A stretch of 64,000 nucleotides of DNA from Candidatus Roizmanbacteria bacterium RIFCSPLOWO2_01_FULL_40_13 (GTDB lineage Bacteria > Patescibacteriota > Microgenomatia > UBA1406 > GWC2-37-13). Both the position numbers and the translations under genes were made by a program. Within the stretch, counting starts at the first letter, position 1; each line of letters opens with the position of its first letter. This document shows, piece by piece, positions 47,567 to 56,276 of the stretch. Under the pieces are notes generated by a model. That model worked only from the letters and a program-made list of their open reading frames with translations. It was not told the origin of the DNA and did no database searches. The DNA lies in NCBI GenBank assembly GCA_001789745.1, contig MGAN01000019.1, positions 15,393 to 79,392 on the forward strand, read 5' to 3'.

Positions 47567-48355
47567 ATGTCGATGACCAAACATCCTCCCGTCAGATCAC
47601 TGATTCTTGCTGCAGGATTTGCTACGCGAATGAAAGGCATTGATACTCCCAAGGGTCTCATCAATATTGACGGGGGGTCAAGCATGGACAGGATGCTGGC
47701 CGATTTTAACGCTATTCCGCTGGTAGGCAAAACGGCGGTAATCGCCAATAGCAAAAGCTTTCCCTATTATAAAAATTGGTTAAAATTTCCTAACGCCAGT
47801 CGTGGACAAAACAAAATTAAGCTGCTCAACAACGGCGTAAGCAATAAAGATGATAAAAAAGGCGCTATCGGCGACCTGATTCACGCTTTGGATATCCTTG
47901 GCTGGTGGAATCAGGATTTGTTGGTCATGCCTTGCGACACTCTTTACCGCGGGACGCTGGCAACTTTCATAGATTTTTACCAGATGACTCTTTCCCGTCC
48001 GGGATTGGCGACCATAGTCTATGAACATCCGAAAGAACTTATCGCCGGCAGACTCGGTTGCGTTGAAATCGAAGGAAATAAAATAACACGCTTTACGGAA
48101 AAACCGGAAGCGCCTTTCAGCTCTTTAGCTATTGCGCCCTTCTACTTTTATCCGCAACAAGTTTTGAATCTGCTCAAACAGTATGTCAACGAGGGTGGAG
48201 ACAAAGACGCTCCCAGCTCGATTATCAGCTGGTTATTGGATAGAAAATTACCGGTATACGCTTATAAAACCAAACCTTCTTTTGACTTGGGATATCCGGC
48301 AGATATCAATACAGCCCGGTTATATCTTCAGCTGGAAACTCGGCTAATTAGTTAA
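47567..48355 (+). CDS. NTP-transferase (sugar nucleotidyltransferase-like)
   Basis: LILAAGFATRMKGIDTPKGLINIDG; ITRFTEKPEAPFSS. Confidence 0.85.
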   Translation: MSMTKHPPVRSLILAAGFATRMKGIDTPKGLINIDGGSSMDRMLADFNAIPLVGKTAVIANSKSFPYYKNWLKFPNASRGQNKIKLLNNGVSNKDDKKGAIGDLIHALDILGWWNQDLLVMPCDTLYRGTLATFIDFYQMTLSRPGLATIVYEHPKELIAGRLGCVEIEGNKITRFTEKPEAPFSSLAIAPFYFYPQQVLNLLKQYVNEGGDKDAPSSIISWLLDRKLPVYAYKTKPSFDLGYPADINTARLYLQLETRLIS

Positions 48356-48387
48356 TCGCAGGTATTCCTTACACGCTGATCATCGAT

Positions 48388-48480
48388 GCTTCTGTTAATT
48401 GAAATCGCAATCAGCATATACTCCTCCTTAGTTGATTTGATAAAATAACTTTAGTTGACAATTTGCAAAATCAACTAAGA
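48388..48480 (-). repeat. Inverted-repeat/Shine-Dalgarno module, second copy (reverse orientation)
   Basis: Minus strand cttagttgattttgcaaattgtcaactaaagttattttatcaaatcaactaaggaggagtatatgctgattgcgatttcaattaacagaag; near-identical to 40127-40218. Confidence 0.9.
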
Positions 48481-48508
48481 CGAGTATATAAATATTTTTT
48501 TTAAATAT

Positions 48509-48616
48509 TGTATACTTCGATAACTTAAGGATCGCAAATGAGTTACTCAGTATATACCTATCTCATCCGCTTTTTCCCGCTCCAGCGAGCTGCAAATCGG
48601 AGTAAGATGGGGATAT
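48509..48616 (+). repeat. ~105-bp dispersed element, copy 3
   Basis: tgtatacttcgataacttaaggatcgcaaatgagttactcagtatataccta...tccgctttttcccgctccagcgagctgcaaatcggagtaagatgggg. Confidence 0.85.
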
Positions 48617-48628
48617 GATTAAGCTCTG

Positions 48629-49234
48629 ATGAAAAAATTATTTTTGGATATCGAGACTTTGCCGGCAGCGGAAAGTAAAAAAGAAGTTCTCAAAGAAATT
48701 CATCAAAAAAGAGCCCGGGACAGAGGCGACAAAAGATCCTTTGAGGAGTATCTTGAGCTTTCGGGACTTGACGGCAGCTTTGGTAGGATCGCCTGCATTG
48801 GTTATGCTCTCGACGACGAAGACCCACGGGTTTTGTTCGGCGACGAGAAGCAAATGCTTATAGATTTCTGGCAGATCGCCAAAGACGCCGACCTTTTCAT
48901 TGGCTTTAATATCCTGGACTTTGACCTTAAATTTATCTACCAGAGATCGATGATTCTGGGAGTCAAACCCGGCCGCGACTTGACATTCGCCCGCTACCGC
49001 AGTTCCCCGATTTATGACGTCATGTGGGAGTGGACTAAGTGGAGCAACCTGGGAAAATGCAGTCTGGATAAATTAGCTCACGCTTTCGGTTTCGAATCTT
49101 CCAAAAATGAACAGATGAATGGCAGATTGGTATCCCGTGCCTATAAACAAGGAAGGATTAAAGAGATTGCTGACTACTGCAAGAAAGATGTCAATCTCAC
49201 CCGCAAAATCTACAAAAGGATGAATTTCTCTTAA
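48629..49234 (+). CDS. RNase H-like 3'-5' exonuclease (PolB-type predicted)
   Basis: KKLFLDIETLPA; FIGFNILDFDLKFIYQRS; YCKKDVNLTRKIY. Confidence 0.8.
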   Translation: MKKLFLDIETLPAAESKKEVLKEIHQKRARDRGDKRSFEEYLELSGLDGSFGRIACIGYALDDEDPRVLFGDEKQMLIDFWQIAKDADLFIGFNILDFDLKFIYQRSMILGVKPGRDLTFARYRSSPIYDVMWEWTKWSNLGKCSLDKLAHAFGFESSKNEQMNGRLVSRAYKQGRIKEIADYCKKDVNLTRKIYKRMNFS

Positions 49235-50334
49235 TCTTTAATTTTTTCCCAAGGAAACTCTTCCCGTCCAAAATGACCATAAGCTGCAGTCGGAAGATAT
49301 ATGGGCCTCCTTAGATCTAGTCCCGTAAGGATCCCCTCGACTGATGTATCAAGTAATTTTTGGCAAAAATCATTCATCGCTCTTTTGGAAACTTTGCTTG
49401 TCCCGAATGCTTCAATTTCCTGCATAACCGGTCTTTTGCCTCCGATGAAGTAAGCTAGCATTACTTCAGCTTTATCGGCCAAGCCGTGAGCGACAATATT
49501 TTTGGCTAAAAATCTTGCGGCGTATGCGCCCGACCGATCAACTTTTGTCGGATCTTTGCCGCTAAAGCATCCTCCTCCAGCCCTGGCATAACCGCCGTAG
49601 CCGTCTACTATTATCTTTCTTCCCGTCACCCCAGTATCAGACGCCGGCCCGCTCTTGTGCCAGACTCCGGTCCCGTTTAACACAAGATCTTTTTCTTTAA
49701 TTTCGAAACCGTACTCTCTCAACACCGGCGTGACGACCAGTCTGAATAAATCTTGTTTTACTTGTTCGAGTTTAACTGATTCACTATGGGGCGCGGCCAA
49801 TATTACCGAAATCACCCTGAGCGGCTTACCGTTTTTATAATCAATTGTTGCCTGGGTCTTTCCGTCAGGCCTAAGATAGGTAAGGATTTTTTTCTCCCGA
49901 ACTTCATCAAGTTTCTTTGCCAGCCGGTGAGCAAGAATAATGGGCAAAGGCATCAGCTCTTTTGTCTCGCGGCAGGCATAACCGAACATCATCCCCTGGT
50001 CGCCGGCGCCTTTCATCTTAACGCCTCGAGCTATATCCGGCGATTGGGTATGTATATATATTTTTATCGGCGAGCGAAAAGAAAAATTCAGATCTTCGTT
50101 TATATAGCCCAACCTTCTGATCTCTCGACTGGCAACTTCTCTATAATCAACCCCTGCTTTAGCCGTTACCTCACCGGCAATTATAATTCTGTTATAAGTG
50201 ACTAAGGTCTCTACGGCAACTCTGCCATATTTATCCTGGCGCAGAATCTCATCAACTATCGCGTCCCCTATTTGGTCGCAGATCTTATCCGGATGTCCGC
50301 TACAGACCGACTCTGATGTAAAAACATCATGCAT
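49231..50334 (-). CDS. metK: S-adenosylmethionine synthetase
   Basis: FTSESVCSGHPDKICDQIGDAIVDEIL; GAGDQGMMFGYAC; GGGCFSGKDPTKVDRSGAYAAR. Confidence 0.98.
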   Translation of the reverse strand: MHDVFTSESVCSGHPDKICDQIGDAIVDEILRQDKYGRVAVETLVTYNRIIIAGEVTAKAGVDYREVASREIRRLGYINEDLNFSFRSPIKIYIHTQSPDIARGVKMKGAGDQGMMFGYACRETKELMPLPIILAHRLAKKLDEVREKKILTYLRPDGKTQATIDYKNGKPLRVISVILAAPHSESVKLEQVKQDLFRLVVTPVLREYGFEIKEKDLVLNGTGVWHKSGPASDTGVTGRKIIVDGYGGYARAGGGCFSGKDPTKVDRSGAYAARFLAKNIVAHGLADKAEVMLAYFIGGKRPVMQEIEAFGTSKVSKRAMNDFCQKLLDTSVEGILTGLDLRRPIYLPTAAYGHFGREEFPWEKIKD

Positions 50335-50336
50335 AT

Positions 50337-50365
50337 AAAAAACCTCTCAACTTATAATTGAGAGG
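50337..50365 (-). terminator. Riboswitch-associated terminator, overlapping the metK ribosome-binding region
   Basis: CCTCTCAA-ttataag-TTGAGAGG followed by T6, 3 nt from ATG. Confidence 0.85.
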
Positions 50366-50510
50366 TGATGAATTTCCCCGCTTTTGGCGAAGCACATCTC
50401 CTCTCAGTCGGTTAGCACCGTGTCCCGCCAAAGGCGGGGTCGGTTGTTGGATAGGTAATCGATCCGACTCTCTACCTATCTCTCGGGATGCCTAAACATT
50501 ACCAGTAAAC
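50366..50510 (-). ncRNA. SAM-I-type riboswitch upstream of metK
   Basis: Minus strand CCGAGAGATAGGTAGAGAGTCGGATCGATTACCTATCCAACAACCGACCCCGCCTTTGGCGGGACACGGTGCTAACCGACTGAGAGGAGATG. Confidence 0.8.
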
Positions 50511-50552
50511 CACAAGTTAAGACTTTTTACAACACGCTTTTAATTCCCTTGT

Positions 50553-50600
50553 TGAAGCTCCCACGATCTAGCGATCGGGGATTTCCGCGAAGGCGGATTA
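50553..50600 (+). repeat. Hairpin element, TTGAAGCTCCC family, single-hairpin version
   Basis: gaagctcccacgatctagcgatcggggatttccgcgaaggcggatta matches 430-472. Confidence 0.8.
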
Positions 50601-50774
50601 AAAACCCAGTAAATTAAAAAGTTGCAAAAGCAAGAAAATAATTACTATAAAAACCAGACTTAAGACAACCACGGCAATTTTGAGGTTGATTAAAATGAAC
50701 TCGACCAGCTGCAAAAAAAGTTTCTGCAAATTAGCCAGGGGATCAATAGTTTTTTCTTCCTCATTGTCTGTCAT
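50598..50774 (-). CDS. Small (58 aa) single-TM protein not in ORF track
   Basis: MTDNEEEKTIDPLANLQKLFLQLVEFILINLKIAVVVLSLVFIVIIIFLLLQLFNLLGF. Confidence 0.6.
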   Translation of the reverse strand: MTDNEEEKTIDPLANLQKLFLQLVEFILINLKIAVVVLSLVFIVIIFLLLQLFNLLGF

Positions 50775-50781
50775 TAAATCT

Positions 50782-50885
50782 GTATACTTCGATAACTTAA
50801 GATTTGCAACTGAGTTACTCAGTATATACCCGTCTAGTCCGCTTTTTCGCTCCGAGAGAGCTGCAAATCGGTAAGATGAGTATAC
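50782..50885 (+). repeat. ~105-bp dispersed element, copy 4
   Basis: tatacttcgataacttaagatttgcaactgagttactcagtatatacccgtctagtccgctttttcgctccgagagagctgcaaatcggtaagatgagtata. Confidence 0.85.
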
Positions 50886-50930
50886 ATATTATATACTTAT
50901 TGTTTGTCCGTAAAAAATTACGGATAAAAC

Positions 50931-52112
50931 ATGATTAGACAAAACCGCAATCTCTTGATTATCGCCCTAATAGCGGTAGTCAACGCCCTGGGCTATGGCA
51001 TAATCATCCCCATTCTGTATTCTTACTCTGTCCGTTTCGGCTTATCGGATTTCCAAAACGGACTTTTATTTTCCACATTCTCCGTCTGCCAGTTTCTCTC
51101 TACGCCGATCATCGGCAGGTTGTCTGATAAATACGGCAGAAAACCTCTTCTTATCGTCTCAATCTCAGGCACTGCCGTATCTTTTTTCATGATGGCCTTT
51201 GCCCCAAGCGCAATTTTCCTTTTTCTTGCCCGCGCCCTTGACGGGATCACCGCGGGCAACATTCCGGTCGCCTCGGCAGTCATCTCGGACACCACCACGC
51301 AGGAACAAAGAGCTAAGGGTTTTGGAATAATCGGGGCGTCATTTGGGTTTGGTTTTATCTTCGGTCCGGCAGTCTCGGCGCTTACCGTAACAAGGTCTGT
51401 CTCCTTGCCTTTTATTATTGCCGGCATTATCTCACTAATTGCCGTTGTAATTACTTTTATTTTTCTGCCGGAGACCAACAAACACCTTGGGGAAGTAAAA
51501 CATAGTCCGCTTTTTAATTTCAAAATACTTTATCACGCATTTTTTGACAAAAATGTTGGACCCACCATGCTTATAACTCTGTTTAACGCCATCTCCTTTT
51601 CCTTGCTGATCTTTGCCTACCAGCCTTTTTCCCTAAAAATCCTGCACCTGTCGGCTAACCAAATTTCGCTTCTTTTTACTCTGTTTGGAGTTGTGGGCTT
51701 TGTTACCCAAATTTTTCTGGTGCACAGACTGGTTAAACTTGTTGGGCTAAAAAAACTGTTTACCGCTTCGACTTTGCTGATTGCCGTAGTTTTCTTTGTT
51801 TTCTTCTTCATCAGATCCGCCTGGCCGTTTGTTGCCGCCTCAGTTTTTCTGGGGCTCTCCAACTCCGTGATTCAGACCCTGATCCCTACGATTCTTTCGC
51901 AAGAAACCGACGCCAAATCTCAGGGATCGATCATGGGCCTTAACGCCTCTTACATGAGTATCGGACAGATTGTGGGGCCGATCGTTGGCGGAATCATAGC
52001 CGCCTTTGGTCTTTCTTATCCTTTTTTGACAGCAGGCGCTTTTTCACTAGTTGCTTATTATCTTTCTTTTTTCGTACTAAAGCGAGGGGTCAAAAAAGAG
52101 TCTGCTTTCTGA
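50931..52112 (+). CDS. MFS transporter
   Basis: 12-TM pattern; IGRLSDKYGRKPLL motif. Confidence 0.95.
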   Translation: MIRQNRNLLIIALIAVVNALGYGIIIPILYSYSVRFGLSDFQNGLLFSTFSVCQFLSTPIIGRLSDKYGRKPLLIVSISGTAVSFFMMAFAPSAIFLFLARALDGITAGNIPVASAVISDTTTQEQRAKGFGIIGASFGFGFIFGPAVSALTVTRSVSLPFIIAGIISLIAVVITFIFLPETNKHLGEVKHSPLFNFKILYHAFFDKNVGPTMLITLFNAISFSLLIFAYQPFSLKILHLSANQISLLFTLFGVVGFVTQIFLVHRLVKLVGLKKLFTASTLLIAVVFFVFFFIRSAWPFVAASVFLGLSNSVIQTLIPTILSQETDAKSQGSIMGLNASYMSIGQIVGPIVGGIIAAFGLSYPFLTAGAFSLVAYYLSFFVLKRGVKKESAF

Positions 52113-52142
52113 TAAAATTAAACTGGAACGGTGGTGATTATA

Positions 52143-52397
52143 ATGGCAGATAAAAAGGTTGGGGTAATTACCAATTATTTTAATCATCTCGGGGTTGGGA
52201 TAGTCAAACTTTCGGCTCCGCTTGCCAGAGGAGATCAAATTAAAATTGTCGGGCGCGGGCATGAGTTCGCCCAAGCCGCTGAGTCGATGCAGCTTGACCA
52301 TACGGATATAGAAGATGCGGGAAAAGGCAAAGAGATTGGGTTGAAGGTCAACGAAAAAGTCAAAAAGGGTGACGAGGTATTCAAAGTTACTACATAA
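52143..52397 (+). CDS. Translation elongation factor-like (EF-Tu domain 2-like) small protein
   Basis: KVGVITNYFNHLGVGIVKLSAPLARGDQIKIVGRGHEFAQAAESMQLDH. Confidence 0.75.
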   Translation: MADKKVGVITNYFNHLGVGIVKLSAPLARGDQIKIVGRGHEFAQAAESMQLDHTDIEDAGKGKEIGLKVNEKVKKGDEVFKVTT

Positions 52398-52400
52398 CAG

Positions 52401-52937
52401 ATGAAAAAAAGTTTAGCTACATTTGGCGGCGGCTGCTTCTGGTGTACGGAGGCTATCTTTAAGGAATTAAAAGGAGTAGAAAAAGTAATCTCCGGTTACT
52501 CCGGAGGTGGGATTAAAAACCCTAATTACTACGAAATTTCCGAAGGCAAAAGCGGACACGCCGAATCAATCCAAATCAGCTTTGATCCCGAAACTATCTC
52601 ATACGCTACATTGCTTGAAGTCTTCTTCCTAACCCACAATCCGACCAGCTTAAATCGCCAAGGTAACGACGTCGGCTCCCAATACAGATCGATCGTTTTT
52701 TACCATGATGAGGAACAAAAAAAAGCCGCTGAAAAAATGATCAAAAAACTAGAGGAGGAAAAAACCTACGACTCTCCGATTGTGACTGAAGTCGCACCCT
52801 ATGAAGCCTTTTATTTTGCCGAGGATTACCATCAGGATTACTTCAAGAAAAATTCCGACGCACCATACTGCCAGTTTGTCATCGATCCCAAACTAGCCAA
52901 ATTCAGGCAAAAATTTTCGCCTCTGCTTAAAAAATAA
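52401..52937 (+). CDS. msrA: Peptide-methionine (S)-S-oxide reductase
   Basis: TFGGGCFWCTEAIFKELKGVEKVISGYSGG. Confidence 0.98.
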   Translation: MKKSLATFGGGCFWCTEAIFKELKGVEKVISGYSGGGIKNPNYYEISEGKSGHAESIQISFDPETISYATLLEVFFLTHNPTSLNRQGNDVGSQYRSIVFYHDEEQKKAAEKMIKKLEEEKTYDSPIVTEVAPYEAFYFAEDYHQDYFKKNSDAPYCQFVIDPKLAKFRQKFSPLLKK

Positions 52938-52939
52938 TT

Positions 52940-53022
52940 CTTCCGTTCCAAACAACGATTCCGGACAAGTCTTACGACAGGCTCAAGACACTGAGCAAAG
53001 TCGAGGTGCCGGAATGACAAAG
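52940..53022. repeat. Intergenic palindromic repeat with CCGGACAAGTC / GGTGCCGGAATGACAAAG motifs
   Basis: Same motif class as in-gene element 35571-35653. Confidence 0.5.
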
Positions 53023-53027
53023 ATCGT

Positions 53028-53819
53028 CTAAATCTCCAGCGTTGCAGCCAGAGGATAGTGGTCGGAGATATCAACCTTAGGTTGATAATGTCTCACAACT
53101 TTTATGTCCTCTGAGACGAAAATCATATCGACAACCGCCTTAGAAAAACTAGTAATGTCGCCGTCATTAAAAAAATGCAGCTTCTTGACAAATGGAGTTT
53201 TTATCTTCATGTTAAATGTCGACCGCAATTCATCCTTAAAAACATTTTTTAATTGCCTTTTGATTAACCCGATCGTCCGCGTATCGGTCGAGATGTTAAA
53301 ATCACCGGCCAAAACCGCTTTTTCCTTGCCTTTTACTTCTTCAGCTATGAGTTCGCCCATATTTATCCTGTCGGATGTGTCGCGACCATGCGTTCCCCAA
53401 ATACCATGAGTGTTGAAAATATGAATTATCGTATCTTCTGTTTTAATTTGTACCTGTTGCAGATTCCGGGGAGAATTAAGAAACTCTTCAAAAGACTCCT
53501 TTGTTCTTTCACGATAGGAGCCGGAAAAAAAATCAGTTTGCCGTTTAATAATTGGAGACCGGGTAAAAATCGCGTTACCCGAATCAATCCGCCTTCCTTT
53601 TATTGCCCGGAAGTATTCTGGGGAAAAATAACAATGATGGCTGCTGAAATGATTTTTCAAAATTTCAAGCGAACGATATTTAGTTTCTAGTCTTGTGTCA
53701 CCCCCATCATATACTTCCTGCAGGACAAAAATGTCTGGATTTTCTCGCTTTAAAAAATCGGCACATTGATCCAAATAATTGCCGTTGAAGACATTAAGGG
53801 TGACAAACTTTATTTTCAC
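53028..53819 (-). CDS. Endonuclease/exonuclease/phosphatase family protein
   Basis: VFVLQEVYDGG; AVLAGDFNISTD; SDHYPLAATLEI. Confidence 0.85.
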   Translation of the reverse strand: MKIKFVTLNVFNGNYLDQCADFLKRENPDIFVLQEVYDGGDTRLETKYRSLEILKNHFSSHHCYFSPEYFRAIKGRRIDSGNAIFTRSPIIKRQTDFFSGSYRERTKESFEEFLNSPRNLQQVQIKTEDTIIHIFNTHGIWGTHGRDTSDRINMGELIAEEVKGKEKAVLAGDFNISTDTRTIGLIKRQLKNVFKDELRSTFNMKIKTPFVKKLHFFNDGDITSFSKAVVDMIFVSEDIKVVRHYQPKVDISDHYPLAATLEI

Positions 53820-53846
53820 ATCGTTGATTATATATAATATAGCGTC

Positions 53847-54242
53847 ATGAAAAAACTTCTTTTGCTGATTGTTTTCTTTGGCATTTTTCTGGCTTTACTC
53901 AAGATCGTCCCTATAGTTAAAAATGGGGCTAAAGCTCCGGACACTTCACGGAACATTCCTAAAATAACCGTTAAGCAAAAAATAACCGGTCAGGATGATT
54001 TTTCTTCTTATCAGATAGAGGAGGATAAAACAGCGCTTGACCTGTTAAAACAATCCAGTTCCCCGGTCACAGTCGGAGAAAAAGAAAATGCTTATGTTGC
54101 CGGAATCAACGGCATTAAAGCCGAAGCGGAAAAACAGGAGTTCTGGGCTTTTTATGTAAACGATAAAATGTCCTCGGTCGGAGCCGGAAGTTATAAGTTA
54201 AAAAACGGGGACAAGATTGAATGGAAAGTGGAAAACTATTAA
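53847..54242 (+). CDS. DUF4430-like protein
   Basis: TALDLLKQSSSPVTVGEKENAYVAGINGI...FWAFYVNDKMSSVGAGSYKLKNGDKIEWKVENY. Confidence 0.8.
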   Translation: MKKLLLLIVFFGIFLALLKIVPIVKNGAKAPDTSRNIPKITVKQKITGQDDFSSYQIEEDKTALDLLKQSSSPVTVGEKENAYVAGINGIKAEAEKQEFWAFYVNDKMSSVGAGSYKLKNGDKIEWKVENY

Positions 54243-54766
54243 AAATAGCAAAAAAGTCTCTTCCTCTTGTCCTGTTGGTTATCAGCGCCGTTGCAGCAAG
54301 AATTTTGCCTCACCCGCCTAACTTTACCCCTATTGCAGGCATTGCGCTTTTTTCGGGTTCTTATCTTGCCGGCATTAGCGCTTTTCTCCTACCTTTATCA
54401 ATTATGTTTGTCTCTGACCTTTACTTAGGTTATCACTCGACCATGCTTTATGTCTATGGCAGTTTTTTACTTATCACCTTGTTAGGCAAATATATTCTTG
54501 CCAAAAAAAATAATTTTTCCCGTCTATTTATCGTCGTTTTTATTTCATCTTTGATCTTTTTTTTGATTACCAACTTCGGTGTCTGGCTAAGCGGGGGACT
54601 ATATCCGAGGAATTTGCTTGGACTTGAGCAGTCCTATATTATGGCGATCCCTTTTTTCAAAAATACCCTGTTGGGTGACTTATTTTATACTTTCTGTCTG
54701 TTTTACGGCTTTCGCTTCATCACCTATCTCCTGGGTCAAGTCACATTTGCCAAAAAATCCGCCTGA
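54221..54766 (+). CDS. DUF6580-like membrane protein (ECF-substrate-component-like)
   Basis: AARILPHPPNFTPIAGIALFSGSYL...LPLSIMFVSDLYLGYHSTMLYVYGSF; overlaps DUF4430 gene. Confidence 0.75.
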   Translation: MESGKLLKIAKKSLPLVLLVISAVAARILPHPPNFTPIAGIALFSGSYLAGISAFLLPLSIMFVSDLYLGYHSTMLYVYGSFLLITLLGKYILAKKNNFSRLFIVVFISSLIFFLITNFGVWLSGGLYPRNLLGLEQSYIMAIPFFKNTLLGDLFYTFCLFYGFRFITYLLGQVTFAKKSA

Positions 54767-54820
54767 ACGCTTATTGAATTTTTGATCAAAATAAAGTATC
54801 CTAATAATCGTTCGTTAATA

Positions 54821-54902
54821 GCAATTGGTTTGGATTATGGGAACTAGGTGCAAATCCTAGGCTCTGCCGGAACGGTACAGCCCGACACCACCCAAACCTT
54901 AA
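54821..54902 (+). ncRNA. Short cobalamin-riboswitch-like leader
   Basis: GGTTTGG...GGGAACTAGGTGCAAATCCTAGGCTCTGCCGGAACGGTACAGCCCGACACC...CCAAACC. Confidence 0.6.
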
Positions 54903-54918
54903 ACCTCGAGCAAGGAGT

Positions 54919-56268
54919 ATGACAGAAAAGCTTCCCTTATCATTAGCGTCCCGTTTCGCTTCGGATTTTGTTTTACCACGAGAAATTGTCTCTCCTCCTC
55001 CTTTAAAAGACAGAGAGCCCCTGATTACTGATTTTTATAATGTGGAAAACGACATTTTGTTCCTTCGAAAATATACCAGAAACTCCTCAATTGAAGTAAA
55101 AGTACATTATCTAAGAGAAAATATCTTAGGCTTGCTGGCGGAATTCGCCGGTAAAGTGCCTTACAGAAAAATAACCTATCTTTTAGACGACAGCGGTTTG
55201 ACATACGGAGAAATCAGAATGCTTGACATGCTCGAACATACTACCAATATCGCAGGCGGAAGAGAACGACAAGAGAATATAGGCCATTCATGGGTTTATC
55301 AAGAATTTGAAAACCCGTATCAACAAAGTCAACCTTTCGATCACGCAGTAATTATTTCTCCACCCTGGAATTGGGATTATGGTTATTTATTTTATTACGC
55401 CAAGGAATTTGACCAAGACTTAGGTCAAAACGTAGTGAAAATGCACGCTATAAAGTATGATGAAAAGCGTCACCAAATAGGCAAAAGTCAAAATATCTTG
55501 CGCAAATTAAATCCTGTTTATATTTATAAAACCGCTCAAGAATTTTTGGAAACTCCGGTATTTGATTTAACAAACGCTCCTAATCTGAATGCGATTTTAT
55601 TGGCTGCCGGCACCACTCAAGAAGACGTCGACTATTCACATTGGTTTGAAAATCAGGTTAAAATAGACAGAATTATAAAGTTCGGGGAAACGGCTTATCT
55701 CCAGCTCGCGCTTGATTTGGAAGAAAACGAAACCTTGTACACACTGGAGGAAAGACAAAAAAAATTATCGGAAATGGAGTTGATTATAATCGGAGTCTAT
55801 AACAGGGCTAGAGAAATAAAAAAAAATTATAATTCGAATTTCTCCTTCGTCAATCAATCTTGTACGACCAGTTTTGATATTGATCTGCCAAATATTAAAG
55901 ACGGTCTAATGGCTTACCGGCAAGCGTTTACTAATTACACATCTCGATCCGCTACGGTCCCAGGCGGTGGAAGCTGTCCATCGGTCAACAATGAAAATTC
56001 AAGCGGATTTTTATCCTCATATAATTTATCGGAGGGTCTATCAAATGGAATAACCCCGGAGCAGTTAATCTCTGAAAAAAGCGGGTTATTAATTAATGAA
56101 GACGGTGCTTGCGGTCATTGTTCCAAAGAGAATGATGGCCACTACCACTGTCCCCGTTGCAATAAAATGTATACTGATGAAACCAATATTCCCGCAGAAC
56201 AAAGAACTAAAGTCTGCTTAGGAACTTTTTCTGATGGCCAACCGTGCAATTTCAAGTTTAATTGTTAA
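54919..56268 (+). CDS. Uncharacterised protein with C-terminal Cys/His (zinc-ribbon-like) region
   Basis: Good SD AAGGAG; C-terminus CGHCSKENDGHYHCPRCNKMYTDETNIPAEQRTKVCLGTFSDGQPCNFKFNC. Confidence 0.75.
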   Translation: MTEKLPLSLASRFASDFVLPREIVSPPPLKDREPLITDFYNVENDILFLRKYTRNSSIEVKVHYLRENILGLLAEFAGKVPYRKITYLLDDSGLTYGEIRMLDMLEHTTNIAGGRERQENIGHSWVYQEFENPYQQSQPFDHAVIISPPWNWDYGYLFYYAKEFDQDLGQNVVKMHAIKYDEKRHQIGKSQNILRKLNPVYIYKTAQEFLETPVFDLTNAPNLNAILLAAGTTQEDVDYSHWFENQVKIDRIIKFGETAYLQLALDLEENETLYTLEERQKKLSEMELIIIGVYNRAREIKKNYNSNFSFVNQSCTTSFDIDLPNIKDGLMAYRQAFTNYTSRSATVPGGGSCPSVNNENSSGFLSSYNLSEGLSNGITPEQLISEKSGLLINEDGACGHCSKENDGHYHCPRCNKMYTDETNIPAEQRTKVCLGTFSDGQPCNFKFNC

Positions 56269-56276
56269 AATGAAAT

